64,000 nucleotides of DNA from Hymenobacter nivis (GTDB lineage Bacteria; Bacteroidota; Bacteroidia; Cytophagales; Hymenobacteraceae): positions 434,001 through 498,000 of the forward strand of contig NZ_RCYZ01000004.1 of NCBI RefSeq assembly GCF_006439025.1, in the 5' to 3' direction. The position numbers and the translations under genes are program-made. The notes beneath the pieces were generated by a model that was not told where the DNA came from, ran no database searches, and worked only from the letters and a program-made list of their open reading frames with translations. The stretch's first letter is position 1, and every line of letters starts with the position of its first letter. Shown here one piece after another: positions 32,455-40,691 of this stretch.

Positions 32455-33375
32455 GTGCCCACCTCCCCCACCGTTCGCCCCGAAATCGAAGCCTGGCTGG
32501 CCGATTTCCAGCTCCGCCTCTGCGCCCACCTCGAAGCCGCCGATGGGGGCCCCGCCCGCTTCGGCACCGATGCCTGGGAGCGCCCCGGCGGCGGCGGCGG
32601 CCGCAGCAAAGTGCTGGAAAATGGGGCCATCCTCGAAAAAGGCGGCGTGGGCTTCTCGGCCGTGTGGGGCGCCATGAGCGAGGCCGCTGCCCGCCAGCTG
32701 CACATGCCCGATCCGCGCTTCTACGCCACCGGCGTGAGCCTGGTGCTGCACCCGCGCAGCCCGCGCGTGCCCATCATCCACATGAACGTGCGCTACTTCG
32801 AGGCCGGCAACGGCGAAGCCTGGTTCGGCGGCGGCATCGATTTGACGCCCATTTACGTGGACGAGGCCCAGGCCCGGCGCTTCCACGCGCGCCTTAAGGC
32901 CGTGTGCGACGCCCACAACCCGGCCTACTACCCGCGCTTCACGCGCTGGGCCGACGACTACTTCTACCTGCCCCACCGCCAGGAAACCCGCGGCGTGGGC
33001 GGCATCTTCTTCGACCGCCTCACCGTGGGCCCCGACGGCACCGTCGAGGAGCTGTTCCAGCTCATCCAGGACGTGGCCGAAATGTTCGCGCCCTTCTACA
33101 CCGAAGTCATGGCCGAAAGCCAGGCCCGGCCCTTTGGCCCCGCCGAAGAGGCCTGGCAAACCATCCGCCGCGCCCGCTACGCCGAGTTCAACCTGGCCTT
33201 CGACCGCGGCACCCGCTTCGGCCTCGAAACCGGGGGCCGCACCGAGTCCATCCTCATGAGCCTGCCGCCGCGCACCGGCTGGAGCTACCAGCCCAACCCG
33301 CCCGCCCCCGGCACCCCCGAGGCCACCACCCAGGCCTGGCTGCGCAAGGGCGTCGATTGGATTGGCCATGTTTAG
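32455..33375 (+). CDS. hemF: HemF, oxygen-dependent coproporphyrinogen III oxidase
   Basis: From GTG 32455 the product has 306 residues, the usual size; the TTG at 32404 lies within the -7 box and cannot be the start. Family segments are GGGGRSKVLENGAILEKGGVGFSAVWG, PIIHMNVRYFEAGNGEAWFGGGIDLTPIYV, HNPAYYPRFTRWADDYFYLPHRQETRGVGGIFFDRL and RARYAEFNLAFDRGTRFGLETGGRTESILMSLPP. It decarboxylates coproporphyrinogen III to protoporphyrinogen IX using O2. Its stop overlaps the PAP2 gene start by 8 nt, so they are cotranscribed. Confidence 0.95.
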   Translation: MPTSPTVRPEIEAWLADFQLRLCAHLEAADGGPARFGTDAWERPGGGGGRSKVLENGAILEKGGVGFSAVWGAMSEAAARQLHMPDPRFYATGVSLVLHPRSPRVPIIHMNVRYFEAGNGEAWFGGGIDLTPIYVDEAQARRFHARLKAVCDAHNPAYYPRFTRWADDYFYLPHRQETRGVGGIFFDRLTVGPDGTVEELFQLIQDVAEMFAPFYTEVMAESQARPFGPAEEAWQTIRRARYAEFNLAFDRGTRFGLETGGRTESILMSLPPRTGWSYQPNPPAPGTPEATTQAWLRKGVDWIGHV

Positions 33376-33955
33376 GGCCCTGCACGCGCTCGATGATCGG
33401 CTGCTGCTGGCCGTGAACCACGCCCGGGGCCCCGCCCTCGACGCGGTGATGACCTTCGCCTCGAACCGCCTGGTGTGGTTTCCGTTTTATGCCCTGCTCA
33501 TCGGCTGGCTGGTCTGGCACTTCCGGCGGCGGGCCCTGCTGCTGCTGCCGCTGGTGGTGACGGCCGTGGCCTTGGCCGACAGCATCACGAGCCGCTTGTT
33601 CAAGCCGTTTTTTGCCCGCCTCCGGCCCTGCCACAACCCCGCCCTGGAGGCCCAGCTGTACCTGCCCGACGGCTGCGGCGGGCAGTACGGCTTCATGTCG
33701 TCGCACGCCGCCAACGGCTTTGCGCTGGCCGTGTTCCTGCTCCTCACGCTGCCCGCCGGCCGCTACCGGGCCCTGAAAATCGGGGTGTTTCTGTGGGCCA
33801 GCCTCCTCTCCTACAGCCGCATCTACCTGGGGGCCCACTTTCCCACCGACGTGCTGGGCGGGGCCCTCATCGGAGCCGGCCTGGGCTGGGGGGCGGCCGT
33901 GCTCTTCCGCCGTTCCACGGGGCCCCAGGGCCGCTGGGAAGCGCTGGGAAACTGA
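33368..33955 (+). CDS. PAP2-family membrane phosphatase
   Basis: From ATG 33368 the product has 195 residues with about five membrane spans. The three PAP2 signature blocks are present: KPFFARLRP (K-x6-R-P), SSHAANG (in place of PSGH) and SRIYLGAHFPTDVLGG (S-R-x5-H-x3-D). It likely dephosphorylates a lipid phosphate or pyrophosphate (undecaprenyl-PP or PA type) at the outer face of the inner membrane. It overlaps the end of hemF by 8 nt. Confidence 0.9.
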   Translation: MFRALHALDDRLLLAVNHARGPALDAVMTFASNRLVWFPFYALLIGWLVWHFRRRALLLLPLVVTAVALADSITSRLFKPFFARLRPCHNPALEAQLYLPDGCGGQYGFMSSHAANGFALAVFLLLTLPAGRYRALKIGVFLWASLLSYSRIYLGAHFPTDVLGGALIGAGLGWGAAVLFRRSTGPQGRWEALGN

Positions 33956-34247
33956 GGATTTTGGGTGTTCGTTGGCAACTGCTAGCTTCTTGCTAATTCT
34001 TTGCTTTTCAAGCAGATAATTGGATGATCATTTTGGCAGCTGGGAGCAACTGGGCCGCCTTGCCTTGGTGGCGGCTCCCAATAGGGCGTACGGGCAATGA
34101 TGGCCGGGCAACGGGGCACGCTGTTCCGCAATTTGTGCTAGTCAAACGCGCATTTGAATGGTTCGCTGCCTGGAGCCGCCGCTGAACTTTGTAGTACTCT
34201 TCGGTCCCGCAGCCGCAGGAGTCTACAACCCCCTATTATCCCCCGTC

Positions 34248-35108
34248 ATGACCACTTCTTTGCCGCTAGAAACCACTTTTGCCCTTGGGGGCGACTTACC
34301 AATTAGCCGGCTCGGCTTCGGGGCGATGCGCATTACCGGGCCTGGCCTTTATGGCCCCCCCACGGAACAGCCGGCGATGCTCGCGCTACTAAGACGAGCC
34401 GTCGAACTCGGCGTGACGTTTATTGATACGGCCGACATGTACGGTCCTTTCGTCTCGGAAGAGTTGATTGCCGAGGCGCTGCATCCCTACCCTGCCGGGC
34501 TGGTAGTGGGCACCAAAGGCGGCGTGGTGCGCTACGGCCCCAACCAGGAAGTGCTGCTCGATGGCACCCCCCAGCACCTGCACGAAGCCCTGGCCGGCAG
34601 CCTGCGCCGTCTGAAGCTGGAGCGCCTCGACCTTTACCAGTTGCACCGCCTCGACCCGCGGGTGCCGGCCGAACGCACGTTTGCCGCCTTGGCGCAGGCC
34701 CAGCAGCAGGGCTTGGTGCGGCACCTGGGCTTGTCGGAAGTGTCGGTCGAGGACATTCAACTCGCCCAGCAGCATTTTCCGGTGGCTTCTGTCCAAAACC
34801 GCTACAGCCTCTTTGACCGGGCCGCCGAGCCCGTGCTGGCCTACTGCCGGGCGCAGGGAATTGCTTTTATTCCATGGTTCCCCATCGGCGGGGGGCAGGT
34901 GCAGGAAACGGACGCGCTCCGGCAAGTCGCCGCCCGGCACCAGGTTTCGGTCCGGCAAGTCGCCCTTAGTTGGCTGCTGCACCACGCCCCCAACGTATTA
35001 CCGATTCCTGGCACGACCAGCCTGGCCCACCTGGCCGAAAATATGCAAGCAGCAAACCTGGCACTTACGGCGGAGGATATGCGGGTCCTGGATGCGCTAA
35101 GCCAGTAA
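34248..35108 (+). CDS. Aldo/keto reductase
   Basis: From ATG 34248 the product has 286 residues. DLPISRLGFGAMRITG starts the barrel, VTFIDTADMYGPFVSEELIAEAL carries the catalytic Asp and Tyr, VVGTKGG the Lys, and LYQLHRLDP the His; IPIPGTTSLAHLAENM-like residues bind NADPH near the C-terminus. It reduces an unknown carbonyl. It is preceded by 292 bp without a gene or recognised promoter, and followed by a large hairpin and an AraC gene that may control it. Confidence 0.92.
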   Translation: MTTSLPLETTFALGGDLPISRLGFGAMRITGPGLYGPPTEQPAMLALLRRAVELGVTFIDTADMYGPFVSEELIAEALHPYPAGLVVGTKGGVVRYGPNQEVLLDGTPQHLHEALAGSLRRLKLERLDLYQLHRLDPRVPAERTFAALAQAQQQGLVRHLGLSEVSVEDIQLAQQHFPVASVQNRYSLFDRAAEPVLAYCRAQGIAFIPWFPIGGGQVQETDALRQVAARHQVSVRQVALSWLLHHAPNVLPIPGTTSLAHLAENMQAANLALTAEDMRVLDALSQ

Positions 35109-35181
35109 GCAGCTTCGCGTTCAGGCTTCCCCTGCCTAATTGGTAGCCGCACTGCCCGTGTACTTGGACAGGTGCCCGTTC

Positions 35182-35231
35182 ACCCGTTTTACCCGCCTGC
35201 TACCACTTGGTAGCAGGCGGGTAAAACGGGT
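35182..35231. terminator. Hairpin after the aldo/keto reductase gene
   Basis: Two 24-nt arms (35182-35205 and 35208-35231) are a perfect inverted repeat around 2 nt, giving a long stem with GTTTTACCCGCCTGCTACCA in one arm. TTTC follows on the plus strand. It may be a terminator, or a palindromic site for the AraC regulator encoded 31 nt downstream. Confidence 0.65.
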
Positions 35232-35261
35232 TTCTTCGTAGCTTAAGTGTTATTAGCCCTT

Positions 35262-36191
35262 ATGAATACTCCGCCCTTCGCTACCCTGTCCACCGTGGCT
35301 GACTTCACGCGGCACTACGGCTTTCCTGCGCCGGACCACCCGTTGATTACGGTCGTGGACCTAGCTCAGTACCCGCCCGCCGGGGCGGCGGCCGCCCCCG
35401 CCTGGCGCGCGCTCTACGCTATCCTGCTCAAGCGGCACTTCAACGGGCAACTCCCCTACGGGCAGCAGGTGTACGACTATCAGCCGGGCGAGCTGGGCTT
35501 CTACGCGCCCGGCCAGCCCGTAACGTTTTGCCCCGCCGCCGACCAAGCCGGCGCCGGCTGGCTGGTCGTCTTTCACCCCGATTTACTGGGGCGCACGCCG
35601 GCCGCCGCGCCGCTGGGGCGGTATCCCTTCTTTAGCTACCGCGTGCGGCAGGCCTTGGCGCTCTCGGCCGCCGATGAGCAACGGTTCCGCCACGCCGTGC
35701 AGGGGCTGCGGCAGGAAAGCGCACTGCCCGCCGATGCCTTTAGCCAGCAGCTGCTCAGCACGCAGCTTGATGTGCTGCTGCAAGTGGCCAACCGGGCTTA
35801 CCACCGGCAGTTTCCCACCGAGCCGGCAGGCAGTCCCGATCTGCTCAGTCGCTTCGAGGCCCTAATGGCTACGTACCTAGACCACGCCGCCGACCAGCCC
35901 CTGCCCACCGTGCAGCACCTAGCGGAAACGCTACACGTGGCGCCGGCCTACCTGGGCGAGGTCCTGCGCCGGCACACGGGCCACAACGCCCAGCAGCACC
36001 TGCACGCCGCGCTGCTCGAAAAAGCCCGGCAGCTGCTGCTGAGCACGCCCTTAAGTGTGCGCGAGGTGGCCTTTCGCCTCGGCTTCGAAAGCCCCTCCTA
36101 CCTCGGCCGCCTCTTCAAGCAAAAGACCGGCCTCACGCCCACCGAGTTTAAGCAGCTGGCAACTGAGGCGGCCATTCCGGTGCCGGCCTAA
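35262..36191 (+). CDS. AraC-family transcriptional regulator
   Basis: From ATG 35262 the product has 309 residues. The N-terminal part is a cupin-like ligand domain (YDYQPGELGFYAPGQPVTFCPAA, WLVVFHPDLLG). The C-terminal part has two helix-turn-helix units: LPTVQHLAETLHVAPAYLGEVLRRHTGHNAQQHLHAALLEKARQLLLSTPLSVREVAFRLGFESPSYLGRLFKQKTGLTPTEFK. It probably regulates the upstream aldo/keto reductase gene. The inducer is unknown. Confidence 0.92.
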   Translation: MNTPPFATLSTVADFTRHYGFPAPDHPLITVVDLAQYPPAGAAAAPAWRALYAILLKRHFNGQLPYGQQVYDYQPGELGFYAPGQPVTFCPAADQAGAGWLVVFHPDLLGRTPAAAPLGRYPFFSYRVRQALALSAADEQRFRHAVQGLRQESALPADAFSQQLLSTQLDVLLQVANRAYHRQFPTEPAGSPDLLSRFEALMATYLDHAADQPLPTVQHLAETLHVAPAYLGEVLRRHTGHNAQQHLHAALLEKARQLLLSTPLSVREVAFRLGFESPSYLGRLFKQKTGLTPTEFKQLATEAAIPVPA

Positions 36192-36230
36192 CCTACTACG
36201 CCGGCCAGGCGATACGGCGGCGGCCCTGCC

Positions 36231-36572
36231 CTAGCGGCATTCGACCTGACCGAGCGGCTGCGCCCGCAGGGCCGCGCAGGCAGCCGGCCAGGCCGGGTCG
36301 GCGGGGTAGAGGGTACTGCGCAGGTAGGCCCAGGCCAACTGCTGGAGGGCAGCGACGCGCGCCGGGCTTTCGTCCGTGGTTTCCCGCGACTCGTACCCGG
36401 CAATGCCGCCCAGTGAGTGTTCAGCCCCGAACAACGTGAGCAAGCACTTGCCACCGGGCGGACTTAGCCGACAGGCATCGGCCCGCCAGTCGGCCCCGCA
36501 CGGGCTCATGGCCGACACGTCATGGTCCCCCACCACGACCAGCGCAGGAGTCGTCAGGTAGCCAAAGTCGGG
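36231..36572 (-). pseudogene. C-terminal remnant of an alpha/beta hydrolase
   Basis: An open frame of about 113 residues, without a start codon at its beginning and directly preceded by an in-frame stop, reads like the last third of an alpha/beta hydrolase. TPALVVVGDHDVSAMSP carries the acid residue and LTLFGAEHSLGGIAGYESRET carries the catalytic His. The nucleophile half is missing, so this is a truncated gene. The 272 bp beyond it (36573-36844) hold no supportable gene. Confidence 0.65.
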
Positions 36573-36844
36573 CTAAAGGAAGGGGTGATTACGGGCGGCG
36601 GCCGGGCTTAAATCGGCCCCACCCCGGCCCGGCGCGGCCAGGACTTGGCTAATGTAGTAAAAATCGATATTCTCATTGGCCCAGGTGGCATCAATCTTCC
36701 GCAGAAATTCTAAATATGTTAGGTGGCGCAATCTTCGCTGACAGGTAGTCCAATAATAGTCAAGCAGAAACGCCTGAAAAAACCATCTCCACGCACTAGA
36801 AACGTCCTCTCGAAAAGCATCCAACAAATGTCCCCGTACTTGTG

Positions 36845-38107
36845 CTAGCCAGCCATTTTATCCTGCTCAGCTAAATATTTGTGTACAAGCGTCACCGCCA
36901 TAGCGCCTTCGCCCACGGCCGAAGCCACGCGCTTCACAGAGTTGAGGCGCACATCGCCGGCTGCAAACGAACCGGGCACGCTGGTTTCGAGGTGGTAGGG
37001 TGGGCGCACCAGGGGCCAGCACGCGGGGAAGCTGGGGCGACCCACTAGGTCGGGGCCGGTGATGAGGTAGCCTTTAGGGTCGCGGATGATGGCCGTTTCG
37101 CGGGCCCAGTCGGTGTTGGGCTGACCGCCGATACAAATAAAAAGCTTGCCGGCCTCGTGCCAGGTGGTGGTGCCGTCCTGCGAGTTTGCCAGCTTGATGC
37201 CTTCGAGCACCTGGTGCCCGGCCAGTTCCTGCACCGTGGCGTGGTACAGGATTTCGACGTTGGGAGTGGTGGTGACGCGCTTGACGAGGTAATCGGAAAG
37301 CGTGGCGGCCAGGTTGCCCTTGCGAATCACCATGTACACTTTCCGCGCGAAGCCCGCGAAATAGCTGGCCGCCTGCCCCGCCGAATTGCCGCCGCCCACC
37401 ACAAACACGTCCTTGCCCCGGCAAAACATTGCCTCGCTGGCCCCCGCACCATAGTACAGGCCCTTATTGAAAAACTGCGTTTCGTTGGGCAGGCTGAGCT
37501 TCGCATACTCCACGCCGGTGGCGCAAATGTTGGCGCGGGCCACCAGCTGGTCGCCGCTGGCCAGGTCTACGTGAATGCGGTGGTTGTAAAACGTTGCCTT
37601 GACGCCTTCGCGCAGCAGCAGAATATCGACCCCAAACCGCCGAGCCTGCTGGCGGGCACGCTCGGCCAGCTCGGCCCCGGCAATACCTTCGGGAAAACCC
37701 ATGTAGTTCTCAATCAAGGAGCTAGTGCCCGCCTGGCCCCCGATGGCCTCGCGCTCAATCAGCACGGTATGCAGGCCCTCGGACGCGGCGTACACGGCCG
37801 CGCTGAGGCCCGCCGGCCCCGCACCGTAGATGGACAAGTCGTATTCCTGGCGGCTGGGCTTGTTTATCCAACCCAGGTGCTGCGCCACTTCCTGCACCGT
37901 GGGGTTCAGCAGTAGTTGCCCGTCGGGAAAGGCGATGGCCGGCACCCGCTGCCCGGCCGCGTACGCCTGGCGCAGGCCCGCGGGCAGCGCCGTGGGGTCG
38001 GCCGTCGCGTCTACCCAATCGTACTGGACCACGCTACGCTGCAAAAAATCGCGCAGCGGGTACAGCTCCGGCGCATCGGGCGAACCAAAAAGAGTGAGTT
38101 TAGTCAT
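36845..38107 (-). CDS. Thioredoxin-reductase-like flavoprotein with N-terminal glutaredoxin-like domain, active cysteines missing
   Basis: From ATG 38107 the product has 420 residues. Residues 1-80 look like a thioredoxin-fold domain with the cis-Pro segment RVPAIAFPDG, but the CxxC position reads SPDAPE. The rest is a TrxR-like FAD/NAD(P)H enzyme: IYGAGPAGLSAAVYAASEG (FAD), VVGGGNSAGQAA (NAD(P)H, 237-248), CIGGQPNTDW and SFAAGDVRLNSVKRVASAVGEGAMAV. The redox CATC of TrxR is replaced by YGAGASEA (219-226). It is likely a ferredoxin-reductase-like or other NAD(P)H oxidoreductase rather than a true TrxR. It lies 28 nt after the Old Yellow Enzyme gene. Confidence 0.87.
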   Translation of the reverse strand: MTKLTLFGSPDAPELYPLRDFLQRSVVQYDWVDATADPTALPAGLRQAYAAGQRVPAIAFPDGQLLLNPTVQEVAQHLGWINKPSRQEYDLSIYGAGPAGLSAAVYAASEGLHTVLIEREAIGGQAGTSSLIENYMGFPEGIAGAELAERARQQARRFGVDILLLREGVKATFYNHRIHVDLASGDQLVARANICATGVEYAKLSLPNETQFFNKGLYYGAGASEAMFCRGKDVFVVGGGNSAGQAASYFAGFARKVYMVIRKGNLAATLSDYLVKRVTTTPNVEILYHATVQELAGHQVLEGIKLANSQDGTTTWHEAGKLFICIGGQPNTDWARETAIIRDPKGYLITGPDLVGRPSFPACWPLVRPPYHLETSVPGSFAAGDVRLNSVKRVASAVGEGAMAVTLVHKYLAEQDKMAG

Positions 38108-38135
38108 AAACGGCGGGCTGGGAAAAAGCGACATC

Positions 38136-39221
38136 CTACCCCTTGGTGAGGGGCGGGAAAGCCCGCACGTAGGGCACGGGCACCGGCGGGTCGGCGTGCA
38201 GCTCGGTGGCCGCCCGCAGCGCGAAGTACGGGTCGCGCAGCAGCTCCCGCGCCAGCAGCACCAGGTCGGCCTGGCCGCTGGCAATGAGCGCGTTGGCTTG
38301 CTCGGAGGTGGTAATAAGACCCACGGCGCCGGTAAAAATCCCGGTATCCGCTTTGATTTTTTCGGCGTAAGGCACCTGGTACAGGGGCACTACCTTGGCC
38401 CGGTCGGGCATTCCAAACCCACCGGCCGAGGCCGTCACCACGTCTACCCCGTGCTGCTGCAATACGGCCACCAGCCGCACCGAATCGGCTAGGTGCCAGG
38501 CGTGCTCTTCGTCCGAAAAATCGACAGCCGAGAGGCGCACCAGCAGCGGCATAGCGTCGGGGATGACGGCCCGAATCGCATCCACCGCTTCAACCAGCAG
38601 CCGGATGCGGTTTTCAAAGCTGCCCCCGTACGCGTCGGTGCGGTGGTTGGCCAGCGCCGAATAAAACTGGTGAAACAGGTAGCCGTGCCCCGCGTGCAGC
38701 TCGATGGCATCGAAGCCCGTCTGCACCGCCCGCTTGGCAGCCTGGGCAAAGTCGGCTACCAAGTCGGCAATTTCGGTCAGGGTCAGTGCCTCGGAAGTGT
38801 GCTGCTTGTCGAGCGCCACGGCCGAAGCGCTCTTGGTGACCCAGCCGCCTTCGGCGGGCGGCAGGTAGTGAAAGCCCGCCGCGGGGTGCGCGTGGCTGCC
38901 CTTGCCGCCCGCGTGCCACAGCTGCACGGCTATTTTGGCGCCCTGCGCCTGCACAAACTGCACCACCGGCCGCCAGGCCGCCACCTGCGCCTCGTTCCAC
39001 AAGCCGGTGTCAAACAACGTATTGCGGCCCTCTGGCGATACGGCCGTGGCCTCGGTAATCACCAGCCCTACCCCGCCTACCGCTCGGCTACCCAGGTGCA
39101 CCAGGTGCCAGGCACCAACCAGGCCCTCAGGACTGAGGTACTGCTGCATGGGCGACATAACCAGCCGGTTTTTCAGCAGCAAGCTGCGAATTTGCAGCGG
39201 CGAAAACAACGGAACGTTCAT
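38136..39221 (-). CDS. NADH:flavin oxidoreductase, Old Yellow Enzyme family (YqjM-like)
   Basis: From ATG 39221 the product has 361 residues. LFSPLQIRSLLLKNRLVMSPMQQY opens the FMN barrel. QLWHAGGKGS, FAQAAKRAVQTGFDAIELHAGHGYLFHQFYSALANHRTDAYGGSFENRIRLLVEAVDAIRAVI and LVLLARELLRDPYF are the classical OYE segments, with the His of the HAGHGYL block binding substrate. It reduces activated alkenes or other electrophiles with NAD(P)H. It is encoded between the bicupin (51 nt) and TrxR-like (28 nt) genes, likely as one operon. Confidence 0.93.
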   Translation of the reverse strand: MNVPLFSPLQIRSLLLKNRLVMSPMQQYLSPEGLVGAWHLVHLGSRAVGGVGLVITEATAVSPEGRNTLFDTGLWNEAQVAAWRPVVQFVQAQGAKIAVQLWHAGGKGSHAHPAAGFHYLPPAEGGWVTKSASAVALDKQHTSEALTLTEIADLVADFAQAAKRAVQTGFDAIELHAGHGYLFHQFYSALANHRTDAYGGSFENRIRLLVEAVDAIRAVIPDAMPLLVRLSAVDFSDEEHAWHLADSVRLVAVLQQHGVDVVTASAGGFGMPDRAKVVPLYQVPYAEKIKADTGIFTGAVGLITTSEQANALIASGQADLVLLARELLRDPYFALRAATELHADPPVPVPYVRAFPPLTKG

Positions 39222-39272
39222 CAATTAGCTCAGCTTGTTAAGTAAGTAATAACCCGACATAGGGTAAGCGGG

Positions 39273-40325
39273 CTAGGGTACCAGCTGGGTAGCCGGCGGC
39301 ACTATAAAGCGCTCGGTGGCTGGGAGCTTAGCCGCTAGCTCGGCGTCAATTCCGAAATTTCCCATCAGCAGCGCCGGCGGGTTGCTGGCCAGCCAGCGGC
39401 TCAAATCAATGGCTTCGTAATGCCCGCTGTTGAAGCCCAGCAACAGGCGGCAGACCTCCGAGCCGGTGTTCTTGATGTAGTGGCCGGCCCCCATGGGCAC
39501 GTACCCCACATCGCCGGCCGCAAACTGCTCGGTTACGGCCTGCCCCTGGGCCAGAAAAACGGTCATTTCCGCTGTGCCGCTGATGTAGTATTGCCACTCG
39601 TCGGCATTTGGGTGCCAGTGCAGCTCGCGCAGGGCGCCCGGCTCAATTTCCAGTAGTGAACCCGTTATGGTAGTGCTGATTGGAAACTCGGCCGCCGTGA
39701 CCACCCGCTGCGTGCCACCGCCGGGGGCCCGCCGGGGCTGCTGCGCAGCCAACGGGTAGCGGTGCCGGGAGGTTAATTCAGCTATCGGCCGGGTTGCCCC
39801 AATCAGCGACTGGTCGTTGGGCACTTGTCCCTGGGCAAAGTATACTTCTTGCTTGGGCAGCCGGGCTACTTCGGCCAGCGACAGCCCCAAACTCTGCGCC
39901 GCGACGGCGGGGGGCACGTGGGCAATAAAGTCGGTGATGCTGAAGGTGTGGTCTTCCGAGAAATCGCCGTTATCAAAAATGAGGATGAAGTGGCACTCAC
40001 CCGGCCCTACCCCCTGAATGGAATGCCCGTAGCCCTTAGGAAAGTACCAACTGTCGCCGGGCCCAAAGTCGTCGAGGTACGTTGTACCATCGGGGTGGAG
40101 GATGGTCGTGCGGCAGTACCCGGTCAGTACGTAGGCCCACTCGGCGGCGTTGGCGTGCCAGTGCAGCTCGCGCATGCCGCCAGGGGCCAGGCGCATCGAC
40201 ACCCCCGCCAGGCCCACCGAGGCCGGAAACTCCCGCACCGAAGCGCCCCGCGTGCTCCCTCCGGGACCAAGCTTGGGCTCCTGTTGTTCTAGCGGATAGC
40301 GAAATTGTAGCGAAGCGGAGGCCAT
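39273..40325 (-). CDS. Bicupin, oxalate decarboxylase-like
   Basis: This 350-residue protein has two cupin domains with complete metal sites: His55, His57, Glu62 and His101 (MRELHWHANAAEW, YGHSI) and His236, His238, Glu243 and His282 (LRELHWHPNADEW, AGHYI). The first-domain lid reads DFSEDHTFSITD (121-132), aligning with the SENST lid of OxdC and keeping its Glu (Glu124). FNSGHYEAIDLSRWLASNPP follows in domain 2. It probably makes formate and CO2 from oxalate using Mn and O2. No signal peptide. First gene of the operon with the OYE and TrxR-like genes. Confidence 0.88.
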   Translation of the reverse strand: MASASLQFRYPLEQQEPKLGPGGSTRGASVREFPASVGLAGVSMRLAPGGMRELHWHANAAEWAYVLTGYCRTTILHPDGTTYLDDFGPGDSWYFPKGYGHSIQGVGPGECHFILIFDNGDFSEDHTFSITDFIAHVPPAVAAQSLGLSLAEVARLPKQEVYFAQGQVPNDQSLIGATRPIAELTSRHRYPLAAQQPRRAPGGGTQRVVTAAEFPISTTITGSLLEIEPGALRELHWHPNADEWQYYISGTAEMTVFLAQGQAVTEQFAAGDVGYVPMGAGHYIKNTGSEVCRLLLGFNSGHYEAIDLSRWLASNPPALLMGNFGIDAELAAKLPATERFIVPPATQLVP

Positions 40326-40691
40326 ATCAAGAAGATAAGCAGTTGATTATAAGAATTAACTCTGCATTGCTAAGTAGTAGGCAGCGGAATGCCGAAGGCC
40401 AGTTGGCTAGCCAGGATGCCGCTTTCGCTTCGCAGCAGTAGCAAGTGCGACTGAGCACCTATTTAGAGGTAGTAGGCCGCAGCGCAGCGCAGACGCACGA
40501 AGAAAAAGCACCTGATTATCTTGGTCTTATGTAACGACCAGCCGCAGGTGTCCTTACTCTTGCAAACCTATGGGCCCCTGGGATTACCCCAGCGGTAAAA
40601 AAGCTGGAATTACCGGTACTTTTAAGGCGAAAGCGCTGGTCGTTGGCCGCCTCAACGGGCGCAGGAGCGTACTTCGCGGCCCTTACTTCTT
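40326..40691. other. Intergenic region between divergent bicupin and sensor-kinase genes
   Basis: This 366-bp gap separates divergent transcription units. It contains AT-rich stretches next to both genes (about 40330-40370 and 40590-40630) suited to promoters. I see no exact TAnnTTTG box (closest TACTTTTA at 40617-40624), no hairpin with a T-run and no short reading frame worth reporting. Confidence 0.5.

Noticed and set aside
31568..32677. A 369-codon plus-strand frame running from the E1 gene into hemF
   Set aside because: It crosses the divergent promoter region and lies opposite the E1 gene and out of frame with hemF; no domain is visible.
36573..36827. An 84-codon minus-strand frame beside the hydrolase remnant
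   Set aside because: It has only a TTG start, no recognisable pattern apart from an ordinary aromatic-rich stretch, and its end reads through the remnant's upstream sequence in another frame.
38108..38284. An N-terminal extension of the TrxR-like protein with several CxxC-like pairs (back to 38284)
   Set aside because: It overlaps the end of the Old Yellow Enzyme gene in another frame; the cysteines come from shadow translation. ATG 38107 gives the natural start.
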